Source of the DNA: Zoroaster sp. YZ-2022
Lineage: Eukaryota; Echinodermata; Asteroidea; Forcipulatida; Zoroasteridae
Direction: 5' to 3'
DNA: 64,000 nt
Assembly (NCBI GenBank): GCA_029582265.1
Contig: CM055816.1
Coordinates: forward strand, 93,669,588-93,733,587
Shown: in pieces, positions 59,460 to 64,000 of the stretch
How the letters are laid out: each line of letters starts with the position of its first letter
Numbering within the stretch: position 1 is the first letter of the stretch
Notes under the pieces: generated by a model
The model's database searches: none
The model's input: only the letters and a program-made list of their open reading frames with translations
What the model was told of the DNA's origin: nothing
Translations under genes and position numbers: made by a program

Positions 59460-59815
59460 TGTGTACATTGTAGAAATGAAAGTAAAATCTTTTCCCGCCA
59501 AAAAGTGTTTACCCGCAAAATGAAACTTGAAGAGGAAGAATCTCTAATTACTTAAGAAGATCATATATTTGTTAATCTTATTTCTATTTTTTATTTAATT
59601 ACAAACCACTCAGAATGCGCTCCCCTCCTCCAACTACCACTAATGGGAAGGAGGAACGTTCATCACTGATCCGAGGCAAGAAGCCAAGATGGCATCACCT
59701 CAGACCCGCTTCCCGCTCAGAGAGGAGCACTGCAACTCGTCATCGTGGTTTGCGAAAACCGTTCAAGTGTGTATTTGCGAAAGGAGATACATACTATATA
59801 AATGATCCCTAAAAG
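59460..59815 (+). repeat. first copy of a tandem duplication, with intact piggyBac target
   Basis: GTGTACATTGTAGAAATG onward matches 61216-61281 and then 63740-64000. Here GAAACTTGAAGAGGAAG is uninterrupted, the site where the second copy has piggyBac-4. The repeat period is about 1756 bp. Confidence 0.9.
59615..59812 (+). CDS. small basic ORF after a splice-acceptor-like site
   Basis: 65 codons, MRSPPPTTTNGKEERSS to YYINDP, after AACCACTCAG. Rich in R and K (RGKKPRWHHLRPASRS). The duplicate at 63824-64000 keeps the frame, with four or so amino-acid changes. It may be a terminal exon or chance; no family recognised. Confidence 0.3.
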   Translation: MRSPPPTTTNGKEERSSLIRGKKPRWHHLRPASRSERSTATRHRGLRKPFKCVFAKGDTYYINDP

Positions 59816-60031
59816 TATGATCTTACTGAAATGATGTTCAGATACCATACCATCTGATCAACAACTACGCTGTGATCATGGTGATCTTCAATTGTTAATA
59901 AAATGAAACTGAATATTTAGAGGGTTAAAAATGTGTCATCTTTCCACTACGAATACATAATGTTCCACATGGTGTCACCGCAATTAGTCTTACTTATCAT
60001 CCTCACCATGCAAAGCTACAAGTTTTACCTA

Positions 60032-61215
60032 TAATGTTAAAAGCTTTTTTCCACGAGATTTTTTTGTTGGTTTTGACGAAATTAGTATTTGTAGCGTTCT
60101 TTCTACCGTAACGGCTGCGGGACGTATTTGGGGTCAAAGGTGAAACACGGAACCCACATTCTGGAACGATTGGTGTACATGGGACGTTCTTTCCTCACAC
60201 ACAATATAACACGCCCTGCTACGAAAGGCTTTCCGATTGATTGTTTATTTCCTCGTGACAAGACCATCGATGAACAATGTCTTTGTCCACCGTAAGCAAA
60301 GAAAAAACACATGGTTATTTGCATTTAATCGGCCTGTCGCAGTTTTAATGGAACAAGCTAATTAGATTTTTTTTATTTTCCCCCTCTCCAATCCACTCCG
60401 TGCACGGATATCGTAGACCTCGAACTGTCGAAAATTCACCGTCTCGGAGTCTTGGGCACTTATAGTGTTTGTGTACCAAACCCCACTGTAAAAATAATTG
60501 ACTTCACGTGCCAAACTCCTGGTAACTATTTACACTTGAACTGAGTCATCGTGCACGCTAACAGTATGCTAAATGCCCTATAGCGACATATACTGCTTGC
60601 GTAAAGCACGCCCTCAACATATTGTGCTCGGAGAAGATTGGATGGAAAGCTAGCTCAGTATATGTTAAAGGTCTTATACAGAGCACCAGTACGGTAAACC
60701 TGAGTTCGCAGGTTCGAGTCCTGCTTTAATAAATTTGTCTCTGTTCACTCCAGAATAGAAATTTGAAATGTATAGCGTTCTGTATACTTTGAACCACACT
60801 AATAGCTGTACTGCTACACACAGGCTGATTTCAGTGGCACACGGTTTACATGATGAGCACATCAGGAAAATGTATATTTCGCGAGAGGTTTAATATGTCA
60901 AAAGGAAACTAATCAACATACGTTTTATGATCTAAACTGTAGGTTAATTGTAACTTTCTTTGAACCCCTTTAATTCAGAAAAAAAACTTTAGGTCCGGAG
61001 TTCACTGGAGGAAAACAAGCAGCCCTATTACTTTGAAAAATCACCTTCATTATGTCGTCCTTGTATTCACCCCCTGAGTCGGCAATATCGTCCAATTATT
61101 GGTAATAAATTGTGTAAATAACACACTCGATATTCAGACAATTTTTGCCGTGTATTTGTGCACAATTGGATTGCAGCTATTTTATCGTCTGTTTAAGGCT
61201 CTGTCTATATCATTT
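60032..61215. other. intergenic, with a tRNA-like stretch at 60644-60731
   Basis: A stretch resembles a tRNA gene or SINE head: TAGCTCAGTATA (A-box-like) and a good T arm GCAGG/TTCGAGT/CCTGC, with GAAAGC facing GCTTTA at the ends. The D and anticodon arms do not fold convincingly, so it is probably a tRNA relic. A piece of the fold-back repeat lies just before (59963-60031). Nothing else was seen. Confidence 0.4.
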
Positions 61216-61285
61216 GTGTACATTGTAGAAATGAAAGTAAAATCTTTTCCCGCCAAAAAGTGTTTACGCACAAAATGAAACATAA

Positions 61286-63735
61286 CCCTTTCAACCCCAT
61301 TGTGCCATATTGGCTCAATATTGTATATTTCTTGGCTACCGTGGTGTTCTTTTGGCACACGAAAACAATACTCATTTGTTCCCGGCGAGCCCCTGTGGCA
61401 CGTCGGTAACACCTGATTTCGGAAAATGTCAATAGCGCCCTCAATTGACAAGTGTTTTCTGATTGGCTGAAAAAGGACGCCCGCGAAGTTTTGCGTGCCA
61501 TTGATAGCTATGGACGCCGATGGAAGTGCACACATTTTGGAAGAACTCTTCGCAGATAGTGGGTCAGATATGTCTTCTGACGAGGATTCTACACCGGAGT
61601 CGAATGATAGTGAAGAGGAATGCGTCCCGACATCATCATCATCATCGGAAAAGCCAAACTACCGGTCTGGTTGGTGTGAAACTAACGCATACACGAAGAA
61701 ACCCATGCAATTCAGTGGAAACAGGGGAACGACTGAAGATTTGAGTAACTATACACCTTTCCAAATTTTTCAACTGTACTTCTGTCAAGCGACCTGGGAG
61801 CTGATGGTGACGGAGACAAATCGATATGCTGAGCAAACTTTGCCTGCAAAGCCAACCAATCGTCAGTCTGCTTGGACTCCAACAAATATTCCCGAAATGA
61901 TGGCATTCGTGGCATTATTACTTTGCATGGGCATCAACAAAAGGCCTCGATACAGCATGCACTGGTCCATGTCAGATGTTCTTCGAAGTCCGGTATATCC
62001 GTCATCTATGTCCCGCAACAGATTCACTGCAATCCTTAGATTTTTTCACCTAGCCAACAACAGAGCTCAAGTCGACAGCCCTACCGACAAACTAGCAAAA
62101 CTTCGCCCTTTACTCGACATTGTACTGCCAACCTTTCTCAAAATATACAGCCCTGGACGAAACCTCTCACCAGACGAGAGTATGGTCAAGTTTAAAGGAC
62201 GACTGAGCTTTAAGCAGTACTTACCGCGAAAGGCCAACAAGTGGGGAATGAAATGCTTCTCTTTAAATGAGTCTGAATCCGGGTATACGTGTGCTTGGAA
62301 GATGTTCACAGGGTCTCGGCCAAGCACAGCAACAATTCAACCCTCCACTGTGCATGCTGCAACCATGGCAACACACCATCCATCTGTTATTCATGCACCA
62401 GGCCAGGTTGTCTTGGATCTAGTGAAAGGACTGGAACACAAGGGTCATGTCATTTTCATGGATAGTTGGTACAACAGCCCAGCTCTGGTCTCAAAGTTAT
62501 CACAGCTAGGATTTGGAGTTTGTGGAACTGTGCGCTACACCACAAAAGGAATTCCTGATTTTGCTCATCCCAAAAAGTTTCCAATGAAAAAAACAGAAGA
62601 CCCCCGGTTTTATACAAAGGCGGGCCAACTTTTGCGTCGCCTGGCAAGACACAAAGCGTGTAACTCTCTTGACAAATTACGGGAATTGCAGTGTCACCAC
62701 TAAGCAGATTCGTAGTAAAAACAGTTTAACCGGACATCGCGACATTAAAAAACCTTCTGTAGTTTGCGATTACAATAAATAAAAGGGAGGAACTGATCTG
62801 GCAGCACAAATTGTGCAGTATTACTCTCATCCACACAGAACAATGAAATGGTGGAAAAGAGTATTCGTAAACATTCTTGACATCTGTTTTCTGAATGCTA
62901 CTGTGGTATACAACACCATATCTACAAACCATCACCTTTCCCATTTGGATTTTAGGGTAAAGGTCATCGAAGAACTTTTATCCACCTGGAAGTACGACCC
63001 CGTACATCATGCAAGCCAACTTCCATGTGCTTCCAGGCCCTTTCATGTCAACACTATCCTGGAAAAAATGTCTCCAGCAAAAAACGTGACTGTGTTGTTT
63101 GCAGTACTAGGGCAAAGAGAACACAAACGCGTATGATCTGTAAACAGTGTAATAAGCCAATGTGTGTTGTTCCCTGTTTTGAGAATTTTCATACCCAATG
63201 ATCTGTCTGTGCCCAACTACTTTTGGTTGTATACATGTACATGTGATTTCATTTAATTCCACCCTTCTCCCTCCCTCCCCCCCCCCCGGTTTCAATGTTG
63301 ATGTGATGCACGCACACCGCAAGCCCAGATTTTCCAACATTGAACGGGGGGGGGGGGGGGCTGGAAGGGTTCAAGCCTAGATTCAAGTCCCCGTTCAGTC
63401 TTTTTTGCTCAAACAAAATAGATGAAAAAATTGTAGTCAGTTTCCTTACTGTATAAGTCACAATACTTAATAAACCCCAATAACAGTGTTTTGCCATTTT
63501 AATGTAGGTCAACATAATTGGTATTTTATTATAAAGTTGATTTCATGGTTCAGAGAGTAAATCATTATGACACCTGTATGTTAACAATAGAGAAATTGCC
63601 TTGCAATGCATCAACATGTGAGGGCGCTATACAATGAAACTTGCCAAAAGTCCTGTGGTAACCAAGTAGACATGAAAAAGAAATGAGTGTGGTACCCAAG
63701 GCATAATTGAAAAATTGGTCTTGGTACTGAAAGGG
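61286..63735 (+). mobile_element. piggyBac transposon copy 4 (diverged relative)
   Basis: 2450 bp, CCCTTTCAACCCCATTGTGCC to GGTACTGAAAGGG, flanked by ATAA (61282-61285) and TTAA (63736-63739). The ends resemble those of copies 1-3 in inverse orientation, the gene being on the plus strand. It has the C/G hairpin at 63271-63360. The empty site is preserved at about 59528. Confidence 0.95.
61510..63201 (+). pseudogene. piggyBac transposase, copy 4
   Basis: Start MDADGSAHILEELFADSG, then the acidic N-terminus, SPDESMVKFKGR (first Asp), VIFMDSWYNSPAL (second Asp), a TDLAAQ context for the third Asp, and a C-terminal finger ending CFENFHTQ. Broken by one extra T near 62629 (after KAGQL), a TAA at 62780-62782 just before the third Asp, and a shift near 63066. 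Same family as copies 1-3 but clearly diverged throughout. Confidence 0.9.
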
Positions 63736-63823
63736 TTAAAGAGGAAGAATCTCTAATTACTTAAGAAGATCATATATTTGTTAATCTTATTTCTATTTTT
63801 TATTTAATTACAAACCACTCAGA

Positions 63824-64000
63824 ATGCGCTCCCCTCCTCCAACTACCACTAATGGGAAGGAGGAACGTTCATCAATGATCCGAGGCAAGAAGCCAAGATG
63901 GCATCACCTCAGACCCGCTTCGCGCTCAGAGGGGAGCACTGCAACTCGTCATCGTGGTTTGCGAACACCGTTCAAGTGTGTATTTGCGAAAGGAGATACG
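63824..64000 (+). CDS. duplicate of the small basic ORF (3' partial)
   Basis: Second copy of the frame at 59615-59812, starting MRSPPPTTTNGKEERSS and open to the window end. Same acceptor-like ACCACTCAG before it. Confidence 0.3.
   Translation, partial: MRSPPPTTTNGKEERSSMIRGKKPRWHHLRPASRSEGSTATRHRGLRTPFKCVFAKGDT

Noticed and set aside
60644..60731. A functional tRNA gene
   Set aside because: Only the T arm and part of the acceptor stem fold well. The D arm and anticodon arm cannot be drawn convincingly, so it is listed only as a tRNA-like stretch.

Overview
This is eukaryotic, animal-type, A+T-rich DNA made almost entirely of nested and tandem transposable elements. Most of one spliced gene of unknown function lies at about 50.9-56.1 kb. 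The mix of elements (Ty3/Gypsy, BEL/Pao, piggyBac, CACTA/EnSpm-like, CR1/L2-like LINEs, a tRNA-headed SINE with a LINE-like tail, Kb-scale satellite) fits a marine invertebrate, perhaps a deuterostome such as an echinoderm, hemichordate or amphioxus. That guess rests on repeat style only and is of low confidence.

Layout. 1-3052: 3' part of a Ty3/Gypsy element (RT, RNase H, integrase, short LTR). 3170-38758: a large compound block with the order piggyBac-1 / unit U1 / piggyBac-2 / unit U2 / piggyBac-3. It is bounded on both outer sides by the canonical piggyBac target TTAA (3166-3169 and 38759-38762), while the inner junctions are TTAT and ATAA. U1 (6296-16161) and U2 (27604-36198) are near-identical copies of one cargo: a TATA promoter, a gene for a replication initiator with an HUH nuclease domain plus a superfamily 3 helicase, a fold-back repeat, a SINE relic and a satellite array of about 0.9-1.1 kb monomers. 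The initiator gene is intact, with one intron, in U2 and frameshifted in U1. piggyBac-2 is split by a complete BEL/Pao retrotransposon (17513-26397) with two 926-bp LTRs that read as identical and a CTATT target duplication. A diverged third fragment of the same initiator gene is embedded inside piggyBac-1.

39-44 kb: a possible exon, then an intronic minisatellite rich in TCAAGGTCA motifs, interrupted by a CR1/L2-like LINE (40702-42747). 43901-50880: a CACTA/EnSpm-like DNA transposon with TNP2-type transposase, subterminal repeat clusters and an AGG target duplication, sitting directly against an exon. 50886-56071: seven exons, nearly all phase-compatible, of an unrecognised gene. 54678-54929: a fold-back insertion with 103-bp perfect arms and a 12-bp target duplication in one of its introns. 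56.3-57.6 kb: an antisense LINE fragment. 58.1-59.3 kb: a 58-bp minisatellite. 59.46-64 kb: a tandem duplication whose second copy received a fourth, more diverged piggyBac (61286-63735), the first copy preserving the empty site.

The most interesting candidate system is the compound piggyBac block. It looks like a composite transposon in which piggyBac ends flank, and may have mobilised, an HUH-helicase replicator gene and its associated repeats.
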